Assembly (NCBI GenBank): GCA_036376245.1
Contig: DASVAS010000047.1
Span: 1-64,000, forward strand
Direction: 5' to 3'
DNA: 64,000 bases
Origin: DATARR01 sp036376245
Lineage (GTDB): Bacteria > Acidobacteriota > Thermoanaerobaculia > Multivoradales > UBA5704
Part shown: positions 52,051 through 61,240 of the stretch, piece by piece
How positions within the stretch are numbered: the first letter of the stretch is position 1
Layout: each line of letters starts with the position of its first letter
Translations under genes and position numbers: made by a program
The notes under the pieces: model-generated
What the model saw: the letters and a program-made list of their open reading frames with translations, nothing else
Database searches by the model: none
Told to the model about the DNA's origin: nothing

Positions 52051-54269
52051 CGAAGGGCGGGCGGGCGGGGCTGCTGGCGACAGGAGCGGTCCTGGCGGTG
52101 TGCGCCGCCGTGGTGGCCCTTTTCTCCTGGAAGCTCCCCCTGGCGGCGGACGATCCCTTCCGCGGCACGCTGGTGATCCTGCCGCTGGTCCTCGGCGGCC
52201 TGCGGGAGATCCGCCGCTGGACCGTGATCCGCGGCGGCCGCGACCTCTCCGTCCGGGGGACCGCGGCGGAGCTGGCGGCCCTGGGCTTTCTGCTCCTCCT
52301 GATCCTGGCCCGGCCGCACCTGATGCTGGCCAAGATGGCGGAGGTGCTTGCCTGCGGCCTCCTGCTGGTCCTGGCCGCGCGGGTGACTCGGCAGGTCCTG
52401 GCCTTCCGGCCGCTGCTGGGAGCGGCCCTCCCCAAGCGGCCGTCCCCGCTCTTCTTCTTCCTGCCGCTGGTGGTCTATCTGGCCATCCTTCCCTGGTCGG
52501 CGGGCCACCGGCAGCCGGACGGCGACGAGCCTTTCTACCTGCTGGTCACCCACAGCCTGGCGTACGACCACGACGCCGACCTCGCCAACAACTACGCCGC
52601 GGGGGACTGGCGGCACTTCATGGACCGTCCCATCGAGCCCCAGCCCGGCGACCCGGTGGGGCCGGAGGGCCAGAAATACTCGCGGCACAACGAGCTGCTG
52701 CCCCTGGCGCTGGTCCCCGCCTACCTGATCGGGGGCAAGATGGGCGCCCTGGCGACCATGGCCGCGCTCACCGCGTTCCTCACCTGGATGACCCTGCGCC
52801 TCGCCCGCCACTACTTCCCCGCGCATCCCGGGGAGGCGCTGGGGATCTGGGCGCTGACGGCGTTCACGCCGCCGCTGCTGCTCTACTCCTACCAGGTCTG
52901 GGTGGAGGTGCCCGCCGCCCTGCTCGCGGCGGCGGCCGTGGACCGCATCCTGAGCCTGGACGGCCAGCGGAACTGGAGCCGCAAGGAGTGGCTGGGCCTG
53001 GGATTGCCCGTGCTGCTGCTGCCGCTGATCAAGATGCGCTTCCTGCTGATCGCCGGGCCGCTGCTCTTCATGGGCTGGCTGTACGCGGGCCGGCCGCGCC
53101 GCCCGGTCTTCATCCTGGCCGGCCTGCTGGTGCTGGTCGCGACGGGCATGCTCCTCTACAACCAGTTCCTGTACGCCAATCCGCTCAAGATCCACACGTG
53201 GCAGGAGGTCGATCCCCACCGGTACTCCCCGTCGTCCTATCTGAAGGGGGGCTTCGGGCTCTTCTACGACGCCGCCTTCGGCCTGTTCGGCTGCGCGCCG
53301 CTGTGGCTGCTGCTCCTGCCGGCTACGCTGCTGCTGGCCCTGCGGCGCAGCCGTCTCCTGGTCCATCTCCTGGGGCTCAGCCTGCCCTACCTGGTGATCG
53401 TGGCGCCGCGGATCGAGTGGTACGGCGGCTGGTCGCCGCCGTTCCGCTACGCGCTGATCGCGCTGCCGCTGCTGGGGATCGCGCTGATGCCGCTGCTGGT
53501 GAACCGCGACCGGGCGGGCGCGCGGGCGCTCCTGGCGGGTCTCGCGGCGCTGACCCTGGTGCTGACCCTGGTCTGGATCGCGGTGCCGGGGTGGACCTAC
53601 AACTTCGCGGACGGGCGGACGTACGCGCTGGACGCGCTGAGCGGGCGGCTGGACCTGGACCTCACGCGGTTCTTCCCCAGCTCGATCCGGCCCCGGCCGG
53701 CGACCTGGATCTGGCCCCTGCTGTCGATTCCCGTCGTCTGCCTGCTCTGGTGGCTGCCGGGGCGGAAGGGCGACCGGCGGTTCGCCCCCTGGACGGCGGC
53801 CCTGGCGGGGATCGCCCTGCTCCTGGGCTCGGCGGCCCTGCTGCCCGCCGCCGCGTCGCGGGTGCCGACGCGGATGGTGGAGCTGGAGGACCCGCACGTC
53901 TGGAAGAGCGGCGGGCACGTGCATCCCGAGCTCTGGGTGGTCGAGCGCACGCGCTACCGGGGCGGCTGGGTGCTGCGGGTCGACGAGGAGATGAGGGTCC
54001 CGGTGGCTCCCGGCGGACGGCGGGCGGAGCTGACGCTGTACGCGGAATTCATCCGCAACCAGCCGGTGCCGTTCACGCTGGACCTGAAGCAGGGGGGCCG
54101 GCTCCTCGCCTCCTGGAAGCCAACGCGCTCGCGCGTCTGGGAGAAGGTCGAGGTCGGTCCGGTGGATTGGCGGGCCGGCGAGCCGCTGATTCTCACGGCC
54201 CATGGACCGCACCCGCCGGGAGCGTTGAACGGAGCCATCCTGGACTGCGTGGAGATCGAGTGGCGGTGA
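52047..54269 (+). CDS. Large membrane protein, glycosyltransferase GT-C-like
   Basis: A 740-residue integral membrane protein starting at GTG 52047. About 14 spans are followed by a C-terminal soluble domain (about 600-740). HRQPDGDEPFYLLVTHSLAYDHDADLANNYAAGDW in the first large loop, with clustered Asp/Glu, recalls the acidic catalytic loop of lipid-linked sugar transferases (PMT/ArnT-type), though no exact match can be claimed. It is coupled to the previous gene by a GTGA overlap. It ends 15 bp before the stop of the convergent ELWxxDGT gene. Confidence 0.75.
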   Translation: MTKGGRAGLLATGAVLAVCAAVVALFSWKLPLAADDPFRGTLVILPLVLGGLREIRRWTVIRGGRDLSVRGTAAELAALGFLLLLILARPHLMLAKMAEVLACGLLLVLAARVTRQVLAFRPLLGAALPKRPSPLFFFLPLVVYLAILPWSAGHRQPDGDEPFYLLVTHSLAYDHDADLANNYAAGDWRHFMDRPIEPQPGDPVGPEGQKYSRHNELLPLALVPAYLIGGKMGALATMAALTAFLTWMTLRLARHYFPAHPGEALGIWALTAFTPPLLLYSYQVWVEVPAALLAAAAVDRILSLDGQRNWSRKEWLGLGLPVLLLPLIKMRFLLIAGPLLFMGWLYAGRPRRPVFILAGLLVLVATGMLLYNQFLYANPLKIHTWQEVDPHRYSPSSYLKGGFGLFYDAAFGLFGCAPLWLLLLPATLLLALRRSRLLVHLLGLSLPYLVIVAPRIEWYGGWSPPFRYALIALPLLGIALMPLLVNRDRAGARALLAGLAALTLVLTLVWIAVPGWTYNFADGRTYALDALSGRLDLDLTRFFPSSIRPRPATWIWPLLSIPVVCLLWWLPGRKGDRRFAPWTAALAGIALLLGSAALLPAAASRVPTRMVELEDPHVWKSGGHVHPELWVVERTRYRGGWVLRVDEEMRVPVAPGGRRAELTLYAEFIRNQPVPFTLDLKQGGRLLASWKPTRSRVWEKVEVGPVDWRAGEPLILTAHGPHPPGALNGAILDCVEIEWR

Positions 54270-54284
54270 GGAGCTACCCTCCAG

Positions 54285-57131
54285 TCACGGCGTAACGGGA
54301 TCCTTCACCCAGATCTGCCAACCGCTCACCCCGTCGTCGGCGGCGAAGAAGAGATGGTCGCCGGCGACCGTCAGCTCGGTCGGCGAGGAGCCGGTGGGGC
54401 CCGCGGCGAGGTCGACCTCCAGGCGCGTGCCCGCGGCCGTGCCGTCGCTGCTCCACAGCTCCTGGCCGTGCACGCCGTCGTCGGCGGTGAAGTAGAGCCG
54501 GCCGCCCCAGGTGACCATGTTCGCCGGCGGGGCGCCGGAGGCGAGCCCGGGCGCGAGGTCGGCGACGAGAGCGGCGCCGGTACCGTCGCTGCGCCAGAGC
54601 TCGCGGCCGTGGACGTCGTCGTCGGCGCTGAAATAGACGGCGCCGTCGAGCGCGGTGACGAGCGGCGGCGCACCGAACGGGCGGGGGGCCAGCGTGGCCG
54701 CGAGCCGCTGCGTGCCCGCCGGCGTCCCATCCGAGACCCAGAGCGACCACTTGGCCTCGTCGGCCGCCCGCGCCGCCAGCCAGAGGCGCCCCGCCGCGGC
54801 CGTGAGCTCAGCGGCGTGAGCGATGCCGAGCGGCGCCAGGGGCACCTCGCTCACGGCCTGGCTCGCGAGATCGACGACGAGCAGGATCGGCCCGCCCCTC
54901 GCCCGCGACGCCAGCGCATACGCGCGCTCCCCGAGCACCACCGGCGTGCCGAGGGTGGCGAACACCGAGGTCAGCTGGCGCGTCCCCGCCGCGGTGCCGT
55001 CGCTGATCCAGAGCCGCGGGCCGTAGTCGAGGCTGCCGCTGGTCCAGAGCACGAAGAGGGCCATGGCGCCGTGCGTGACCAATACGCCCGGGTACAGGTG
55101 GGCTGGCAGCCTGGCGAGGTACACCGTGCCGGCGCCGGTGCCGTCGGTGGCGCCCAGTCTCACCACGCGGCGGTCCGTGGAGGTGTAGTAGTAGCTGATG
55201 AAGAGGGCGCTCCTGCCGTCCCGCCAGGGAGCCGTCGTCGAAACGTTTGAGCGTTCCTCCAGCACCCTCGTGCCGGCGACGGTGCCGTCGGTGGACCAGA
55301 AGCTTTCGCCCGCCGACGCCGAGCGGAAAAAGCTCGTGAGGAGGAAGGTGCGGTCACGGTTCGTCACCGATTCGAGAGTCCAGTACTCCTCGGTTTCGAA
55401 GCGGCCGGTGGCGCTCTCCGGCAGCGGAGTGACAGCGGTGGCGTCGGCCAGCCAGAACGTGCCGTAATCGTCCAGCAGCAACGCATGGCTGCCGGCGCGA
55501 GCGAGCAGCGGGCGCCAACCGGACAGCATCGAGTTGGCCTCGAACGTGACGGTGCGCACGGCACCGGCGGCGCGGCCGTCCGTAGCGAGGAGCCCGCAAT
55601 CGCCGCCGGCGCAACCAGGGAAGTAGACGCGCCCGGCGTGCCCGAGCAGCATCGGCTCGAGCTGGCTCGCCTCGTCCACACTCTCGGTGGTCGCCAGGGC
55701 CACGGTGCCGGCACGGCTGCCGTCGCTCGCCCACAGCCTGTTCCTGCGCGGCCAGGACTCGGAGTCGATCGGGGTGCTCAGGTACCAGCGACCCTCGCGT
55801 GTCGTCACCCACAGCTTCGGCGACCCGTACTCCGTCGGCGGCGCGTCGTGCACCTTCACCGTTCCCCGCCCGGTGCCGTCGGTGACCCACATCGCCACCG
55901 GCTCGCCGGGACGCTGGCCGATGAAGGCCACCCTTCTGCCCAATGGGGCGAAAGGTTGAGCCGCGACGACTTCGGGGCAACCGCCGGGGCAGCCGTCGAC
56001 GGGCCTGGCGCTGCGCCAGAAGCCGTTCGTGGTCCAGAGCCGCCGCCGTCCTTGCGTGTCGGAGGCGGGGAAGAGGAACCGCGACCCCACTCTGGCGAGC
56101 TGGTCGTCGAGGGTCGACCGGAACCCGTAGGAGAAGAGCTCGAGTCCCTCGAAGTTGGTAGCCCGCCGCGTGCCGGCAGGCGTGCCGTCCGTCGACCAGA
56201 GCTGCTCGCCGGTCTCCTTCTCGGAGGCGACGAACCACGCCCGGCCGCCACGGTCGGCGACGACGCAGTCCCCTTCCAGGGGGTCGTCGATCTCCTGGAA
56301 GCGGCGCAGCAGCGTCGTCCCCGCGCCGGTGCCATCGCTCACCCACAGGTCGCTGCCCAGGACGAGCAGGAGGCGGTCGATCGACGGCGCCGCCGCCAGG
56401 CACGGCGCAAAGGGGAAGTCGCGCAGGCGCTCGGCTTCACCGCTGCGCGCCGAGAGGCGCCAGAGGGTGGAGTTGGAGTCCGATGGATCCTTGCTGGCGA
56501 GGTAGGCCTCGTCCTTCCAGGCCGTGAGGGAGTAGGCCCAGACGCCGGGCCCCGGGATGACCAGCGGCCGCGTGCCCTCGACGGTGCCGTCGCTCGCCGT
56601 CACGGAGCACTGGTTGTCCCTGTTACAAGCGAGGATGTAGGCGAAGTCGCCGGCGACGACGAGCGCAGGGACGACAGCCCGGATCGGCAAAGTCAACGGA
56701 TAGGTGCCGCTGCGGGTTCCGTCGCTGCGCCAGAGACGCGACTCGCTGTTTTCGCCGCCGCACCAGCCGTCCTCGCACACGGCGAAGAAGGCGACCGTGC
56801 CCGTCGAAGCCGAGGCCACGAGCGCGCATCCGACACAGAGCTCCCGCAGGATCTCGGTGCCGGCCTCGCTGCCGTCGCTCGCCCCCAGCAGGAGCCGCGA
56901 CGGAGCGGGAGGGCCGCCGGACCAGGCGACGTAGACGAACCGATCCCCGGCGGGCAGCAGCCTTTCCGGCATGCCGTTGGTTTGGAAGCCGGGCTCCTCG
57001 AACCCTTCGATACGCCGGACGCCGGCGCTCTCCCCCCATGCCGGTGGCGCGCCGGCGGCGACCGACCAGGTCAGGCATACGATCACCGCCAGATGGAACA
57101 GCGGCTTGTCGCTACCATTCGGGTATCGCAA
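54285..57131 (-). CDS. Exported ELWxxDGTxxGT repeat protein
   Basis: A 948-residue secreted protein built from at least ten copies of a beta-propeller-like repeat whose core is (E)LWxSDGTxAGT (for example WVSDGTGAGTT, WSTDGTPAGTR, WISDGTAAGTR, WSSDGTAAGTR). The start TTG 57131 gives RYPNGSDKPLFHLAVIVCLTWSVAAGAPP, a signal peptide, and GGAGGAG lies 6 bp upstream. Longer upstream frame is not coding. Such proteins are numerous in acidobacteria and myxobacteria and are of unknown function, possibly surface-exposed. Its stop is 15 bp from the stop of the membrane-protein gene. Confidence 0.88.
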   Translation of the reverse strand: MRYPNGSDKPLFHLAVIVCLTWSVAAGAPPAWGESAGVRRIEGFEEPGFQTNGMPERLLPAGDRFVYVAWSGGPPAPSRLLLGASDGSEAGTEILRELCVGCALVASASTGTVAFFAVCEDGWCGGENSESRLWRSDGTRSGTYPLTLPIRAVVPALVVAGDFAYILACNRDNQCSVTASDGTVEGTRPLVIPGPGVWAYSLTAWKDEAYLASKDPSDSNSTLWRLSARSGEAERLRDFPFAPCLAAAPSIDRLLLVLGSDLWVSDGTGAGTTLLRRFQEIDDPLEGDCVVADRGGRAWFVASEKETGEQLWSTDGTPAGTRRATNFEGLELFSYGFRSTLDDQLARVGSRFLFPASDTQGRRRLWTTNGFWRSARPVDGCPGGCPEVVAAQPFAPLGRRVAFIGQRPGEPVAMWVTDGTGRGTVKVHDAPPTEYGSPKLWVTTREGRWYLSTPIDSESWPRRNRLWASDGSRAGTVALATTESVDEASQLEPMLLGHAGRVYFPGCAGGDCGLLATDGRAAGAVRTVTFEANSMLSGWRPLLARAGSHALLLDDYGTFWLADATAVTPLPESATGRFETEEYWTLESVTNRDRTFLLTSFFRSASAGESFWSTDGTVAGTRVLEERSNVSTTAPWRDGRSALFISYYYTSTDRRVVRLGATDGTGAGTVYLARLPAHLYPGVLVTHGAMALFVLWTSGSLDYGPRLWISDGTAAGTRQLTSVFATLGTPVVLGERAYALASRARGGPILLVVDLASQAVSEVPLAPLGIAHAAELTAAAGRLWLAARAADEAKWSLWVSDGTPAGTQRLAATLAPRPFGAPPLVTALDGAVYFSADDDVHGRELWRSDGTGAALVADLAPGLASGAPPANMVTWGGRLYFTADDGVHGQELWSSDGTAAGTRLEVDLAAGPTGSSPTELTVAGDHLFFAADDGVSGWQIWVKDPVTP

Positions 57132-57239
57132 AGGCTTCTCCTCCGTCGCCTGCGCTGTCAAGCGGATACCGGCGAAGAAATATCCTAGGATGTTGTCTTG
57201 CTTTATGGAACCTACCGACCGCGATCTGAGGCCCCGGCG

Positions 57240-58079
57240 GTGAGGGTCTCCGCCGTCGTTCCCACCCTCGGCCGTTCCCCTCTTCTCGTTTCCTGTCTGG
57301 AAGCCCTGCGCCGGGAGGGGATGGAGATCCTCGTCGTCGATCAATCCGAAGAGCCGGTGGAGATCCCCGGCGGGCTGGCCGACCGCGTCCTGCGGCCGGG
57401 GCGGAACCTGGGCTTCGCGGCGGGGACCAATCTGGGGATCGCGGAAGCGGCGGGAGAGTGGATCGCCACCGTCAACGACGACGCCGTGGTGGAGCCCGGA
57501 TGGCTGGCGGCGCTTCTCGGCGCGCTGGAGGCGGACCCGCAAGCGGCGGCGGCGCAGGGGATCAACGTCCTCTACGACGCTCCGGACCGGGCGGACGGCT
57601 GCGGTCTGGCCTGGAACCGCTGGTGGCAGGCGGTGCAGATCGGTCACGGCGAGCCCGCTCCGGGACCGGCGGGGAATGTCCGGGACGTCTTCGGGGTCTC
57701 CGCGACGGCGGCCGTGTACCGCCGGCAGGCTCTCCTGGACGCAGGCGGCTTCGATTCCCGGCTGGTCTCCTACTACGAGGACGTGGACCTGGCCGTCCGG
57801 CTCCGCGCCGCCGGCTGGCGGGCTCTGCTGGTCCCCGGTGCGCGGGCGCGGCACGCCGGATCGTCCACGGGACGCACCCTGAGCCGCGAGAGGTGGCGGC
57901 TGATCTACGGGAACCGGTATGTAGTGGCGCGGCGGTATCTGGGCGGGGGATTCTGGGTCCGCCTGCCCGTCCTCTGGATCAGGGACGTCCTGGACCTGAT
58001 CCGGGCGGTCCTGCGTGGGGACGGCGCGCTCGCCGCGGGGATCGTCTCGGGTTGGGCGCGCGCGCTCGGCTTCCGATAA
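57240..58079 (+). CDS. Glycosyltransferase family 2
   Basis: A 279-residue GT-A glycosyltransferase starting at GTG 57240 (RVSAVVPTLGR). Donor-binding features are ILVVDQSEE, PGRNLGFAAGTNLGI and TVNDDAVVEPGWL (metal-binding DDA/DxD-like), and SYYEDVDLAVRLRAAGW is the acceptor-side ED motif. Rhamnosyltransferase-like members of this subgroup build surface polysaccharides. It opens the polysaccharide cluster that runs to 62701. Confidence 0.92.
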   Translation: MRVSAVVPTLGRSPLLVSCLEALRREGMEILVVDQSEEPVEIPGGLADRVLRPGRNLGFAAGTNLGIAEAAGEWIATVNDDAVVEPGWLAALLGALEADPQAAAAQGINVLYDAPDRADGCGLAWNRWWQAVQIGHGEPAPGPAGNVRDVFGVSATAAVYRRQALLDAGGFDSRLVSYYEDVDLAVRLRAAGWRALLVPGARARHAGSSTGRTLSRERWRLIYGNRYVVARRYLGGGFWVRLPVLWIRDVLDLIRAVLRGDGALAAGIVSGWARALGFR

Positions 58080-58087
58080 CCTCTCCC

Positions 58088-58155
58088 CGTGAACCCTCAC
58101 CCCCCGGCCCCCTCTCCCGACCCCTCCCTCCCTCCCTCACCGGGAGAGGGGGAGA
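58088..58155. repeat. REP-like unit forming the 5' end of a glycosyltransferase gene
   Basis: ACCCTCACCCCCCGGCCCCC... with the CCCTCTCCC palindrome and CACCGGGAGAGGGGG: a single unit of the REP type seen at 39424, 43883 and 21966. The GTG and first 20 codons of the next gene lie within it. Confidence 0.85.
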
Positions 58156-59060
58156 TTCGGCTGACCGGGGTCGTCGTCCACTGGCGCAACGAGGATCTCC
58201 TCGCCGAGTTGGCGGCGGCGTGGGCGTCCGATCCCCGCTTCGAGCTGCTGGTGGTGGACAACGGCTCGTCCGCGCCGTTGCCGGCCGGCGTCCGCGTCCT
58301 GCGGCCGGGGCGGAATCTGGGGTTCGCGGGCGGCGCCAACGCCGGGATCGCGGAAGCGAAGGGTGCGATCGTGCTGATTCTCAACCCGGACGTGGTTCCC
58401 GAGGCGGGAGCGCTGGACCGGCTCCTGGAGGGCTTCGCCGCCCACACCGAGGCCGCCGGGCTGGCGCCGCGCCTCACCGGTCCTGACGGGGAGCCGCAGA
58501 CGGTCTGGCAGCTCCGGCGTCTCCCCTCCGCCTGGCAGTGCCTCCTGCATGTCTTCGGGACGGGCGATGGCGGCGCCGCAGTCGAGCCTCCCTCTGGTAC
58601 GTCCATCGAGCAGCCGGCCGCGGCCGCGCTGGCGCTGCGGCGCGAGGCCCTGGCGGCGGTGGGCGGGTTCGACGAGCGGTTCCACCCCGCCTGGTTCGAG
58701 GATGTGGACCTGGCGCGGCGGCTTCAGCAGGCGGGGCTGCCGATCCTCTACTGGCCGGCGGCGCGGTTCCAGCATCGGCTCGGGAGCACGGTGCCACGGC
58801 TGGGATACGGACCCTTCCTCTATATCTACTACCGGAACCTGACCCGCTATCTATCCAAGCACCACGGGCGGGCCTGGGCGATGGCGGCGCGGGCGGCGCT
58901 GATCCCCGGCGTCCTCCTCCGGCTCCTGCTCCTCCCCTTCCGGAAGCCCCGGCGGGCCGCGTCGCGCGGCGAGGCCCTGCGGGGGCTCCTGGACGTGCTC
59001 GCCGGCGCGCTCTCGGGATGGACCCGTCCCCGGCGGCTGGCGGAGGGCGCGGCGCCGTGA
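58089..59060 (+). CDS. Glycosyltransferase family 2
   Basis: A 323-residue GT-A enzyme of the same subgroup as its neighbour (ELLVVDNGSS, PGRNLGFAGGANAGIAEA, LILNPDVVPEAG, AWFEDVDLARRLQQAGL). The GTG 58089 start makes the first 20 residues (NPHPPAPSPDPSLPPSPGEG) from REP sequence. CTG 58161 has GGGGGAG 6 bp upstream and begins at LTGVVVHWRN, the natural beginning of the domain, so it may be the real start; the ribosome site would then come from the repeat. The stop overlaps the next start. Confidence 0.88.
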   Translation: MNPHPPAPSPDPSLPPSPGEGEIRLTGVVVHWRNEDLLAELAAAWASDPRFELLVVDNGSSAPLPAGVRVLRPGRNLGFAGGANAGIAEAKGAIVLILNPDVVPEAGALDRLLEGFAAHTEAAGLAPRLTGPDGEPQTVWQLRRLPSAWQCLLHVFGTGDGGAAVEPPSGTSIEQPAAAALALRREALAAVGGFDERFHPAWFEDVDLARRLQQAGLPILYWPAARFQHRLGSTVPRLGYGPFLYIYYRNLTRYLSKHHGRAWAMAARAALIPGVLLRLLLLPFRKPRRAASRGEALRGLLDVLAGALSGWTRPRRLAEGAAP

Positions 59061-60046
59061 CCGGTGAAACGGTGGCCGTCTGCATCGTCACGTTCAACTC
59101 CGCGGAGGATCTTCCGGGATGCCTGGAGTCCGTGGCCGCCCTGAGCCACCGGCCGCTGGAGGTCGTGGTGGTGGACTGCGCCAGCTCCGACGGCAGCCTG
59201 GAAACGGCCCGGACCCACGCGCCGGCCGGCCTCCCGTTCCAGGCGATTGGATTGAAAGAGAACGCGGGCTTCGCCGGGGGCATGAACGCGGCCCTGGAGC
59301 ATACCCGGGCGCCGTTCGTCCTCCTGCTCAACGCGGACGCCCGGCCCCGGCCGGACTTCGTGACGCGGCTCCTGGAGCGCGCCAACGATCTCGGGCGTCC
59401 CGGACTTCGCGCCGGCGCCGTCACGGGCCGCCTCGTGCGCCCGGACGGCCGGCTGGACGCCTGCGGCATGCGCCTGGTCCCGAGCTGGCGACACCTGGAC
59501 CGCGGCTCGGGGGAGGAGGACCGGGGGCAGTGGGCTGTGCCCGAGCGGGTCTTCGGCGCCACCGGCGCGGCCTCGCTCTTCCGCCGGGAGGCCCTGGACG
59601 ACGCGGCGGTCGAGGGCGAGGTGTTCGATCCCCGCTTCCACTCCTTCCGCGAGGACGCCGAGCTGTGCTTCCGCCTGCGCGAGCGCGGCTGGGAGGTGCT
59701 CTACGAGCCCGCCGCCGTGGCGGAGCACCGGCGGTTCAACCTGCCGGAGCGGCGGTCGGACATGCCGGCGGCCGTCAACCGCCACTCGCTCAAGAACCGC
59801 TACCTGCTGCGGATCTATCACCAGACGGCGGGGAACTTCGTCCGGACCTTCTTCCCCGCCCTCTTCCGCGACCTGCAGGCTTTTGGATACGTCCTGCTCC
59901 GCGAACGCTCCTCCCTGGACGCCTACGCCTGGCTGTGGCGGAACCGCAAGGACCTGCTGCGCCGCCGACGCATGATCCAGGCGCGGCGGACCGTGCCGGC
60001 CCGGGAGATCGACCGCTGGTTCTTCCGGCAAGGGGAGCCGCTGTGA
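59057..60046 (+). CDS. Glycosyltransferase family 2
   Basis: A 329-residue enzyme beginning at GTG 59057 in a GTGA overlap (VCIVTFNSAEDLPGCLESV). GT2 motifs are VVVVDCASSDGS, GFAGGMNAALEH, LLLNADARPRPDF (DxD-like) and FREDAELCFRLRERGW. A basic C-terminal region follows (RRRRMIQARR). Third family-2 transferase in a row, so successive sugar additions to one repeat unit are likely. Linkage and donor are unknown. Confidence 0.9.
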   Translation: MTGETVAVCIVTFNSAEDLPGCLESVAALSHRPLEVVVVDCASSDGSLETARTHAPAGLPFQAIGLKENAGFAGGMNAALEHTRAPFVLLLNADARPRPDFVTRLLERANDLGRPGLRAGAVTGRLVRPDGRLDACGMRLVPSWRHLDRGSGEEDRGQWAVPERVFGATGAASLFRREALDDAAVEGEVFDPRFHSFREDAELCFRLRERGWEVLYEPAAVAEHRRFNLPERRSDMPAAVNRHSLKNRYLLRIYHQTAGNFVRTFFPALFRDLQAFGYVLLRERSSLDAYAWLWRNRKDLLRRRRMIQARRTVPAREIDRWFFRQGEPL

Positions 60047-61167
60047 AGCGCCCGTCCGTGGCGTTGATCGGCAGCCGGGGCATCCCGGGTCGCTACGGCG
60101 GCTACGAGACCCTGATGGAGGAGCTGGCGCCGCGCCTCCTCGACCGGGGCTTCCAGGTCACCGTCTACTGCCGCTCCCACTCCACCCCGCGCGGCCTGAA
60201 GAGCTGGCGCGGGGTGGACCTCGTGGTGCTGCCGACGATCCGCACCAAGTACCTCGACACCCCCGTCCACACCTTCCTCTCCTGCTTCCACGCCGCCTCG
60301 GCCGGCTACGACGCGGCCCTGGTGGTGAACTCGGCCAACGCCCTGTTCCTCCCGCTGGTGCGGCTCGCCGGCACCCCGGTGGCGCTCAACGTGGACGGCA
60401 TCGAGAAGCGGCGGGCCAAGTGGGGAGCCTTCGGCCGCGGCGTCTACGCCTTCTCGGAGCGGCTGGCCTGCGTGCTGCCGGACGCCCTGGTCACCGACGC
60501 CGAGGTCATCCGCCGCCACTACCTGGAGCGCTACGGCGCCGAGTCCGTGCCCATCGCCTACGGCGTCGATCCCCGGCCGCCCGCGGAGACCGGCGTCCTG
60601 GCCCGGCTGGGCCTGGAGCCCCGGCGCTACTTCCTCTACGTCAGCCGCTTCGAGCCGGAGAACAATCCGCATCGCGTGGCCGAGGCCTACCGCCTCGTAG
60701 GGGGCGACGTCCCGCTGGTCATGGTGGGCGGCGCGCCGTATTCCGGCAGGTTTATTGCAAGCTTCACGACCGGCGCGGACCCCCGCATCCTGTTCCCCGG
60801 ACCCATCTACGGCGAGGGCTACCGCGAGCTGTTGTCGCACGCGCTGGCCTACATCCACGCCACCGAGGTGGGGGGCACCCATCCGGCGCTGGTGGAGGCC
60901 ATGGGCTACGGCAACTGCGTGCTGGTGAACGGCATGCCCGAGAACCGGGAAGTGGCGGGGGACGCCGGGCGTTATTTCCAGGCGGAAGATCCGGCCTCCC
61001 TGGCGACGTTGCTGGAGGCGGTCCGGGCCGATCCCGCGGCGGCCCGGGAGTTGGGGGAGGCGGCGGCCCGGCGGGCGGCGCGGCTCTTCTCCTGGGAGCG
61101 GGTGGCCGACCAGTACGCAGAGCTGCTTGGAAGATTGGCCAACAGAGACTATGCTAGCGGCGCATAG
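60043..61167 (+). CDS. Glycosyltransferase family 4/1 with DUF1972 N-terminus
   Basis: A 374-residue GT-B enzyme beginning at GTG 60043, again in a GTGA overlap. The N-terminal ALIGSRGIPGRYGGYETLMEELA is the DUF1972 signature found in rhamnosyltransferase-like proteins. The C-terminal half contains YLYVSRFEPENN and HATEVGGTHPALVEAMGYG (E-x7-E-like donor site). It continues the polysaccharide operon. Confidence 0.9.
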   Translation: MKRPSVALIGSRGIPGRYGGYETLMEELAPRLLDRGFQVTVYCRSHSTPRGLKSWRGVDLVVLPTIRTKYLDTPVHTFLSCFHAASAGYDAALVVNSANALFLPLVRLAGTPVALNVDGIEKRRAKWGAFGRGVYAFSERLACVLPDALVTDAEVIRRHYLERYGAESVPIAYGVDPRPPAETGVLARLGLEPRRYFLYVSRFEPENNPHRVAEAYRLVGGDVPLVMVGGAPYSGRFIASFTTGADPRILFPGPIYGEGYRELLSHALAYIHATEVGGTHPALVEAMGYGNCVLVNGMPENREVAGDAGRYFQAEDPASLATLLEAVRADPAAARELGEAAARRAARLFSWERVADQYAELLGRLANRDYASGA

Positions 61168-61240
61168 ACGGTTTGTACGCTTTGCACGTAAACTAGTGCA
61201 GTTTTCCCGAGAGCGGTCGTTGATTCTTCCCTAGAGGCCC

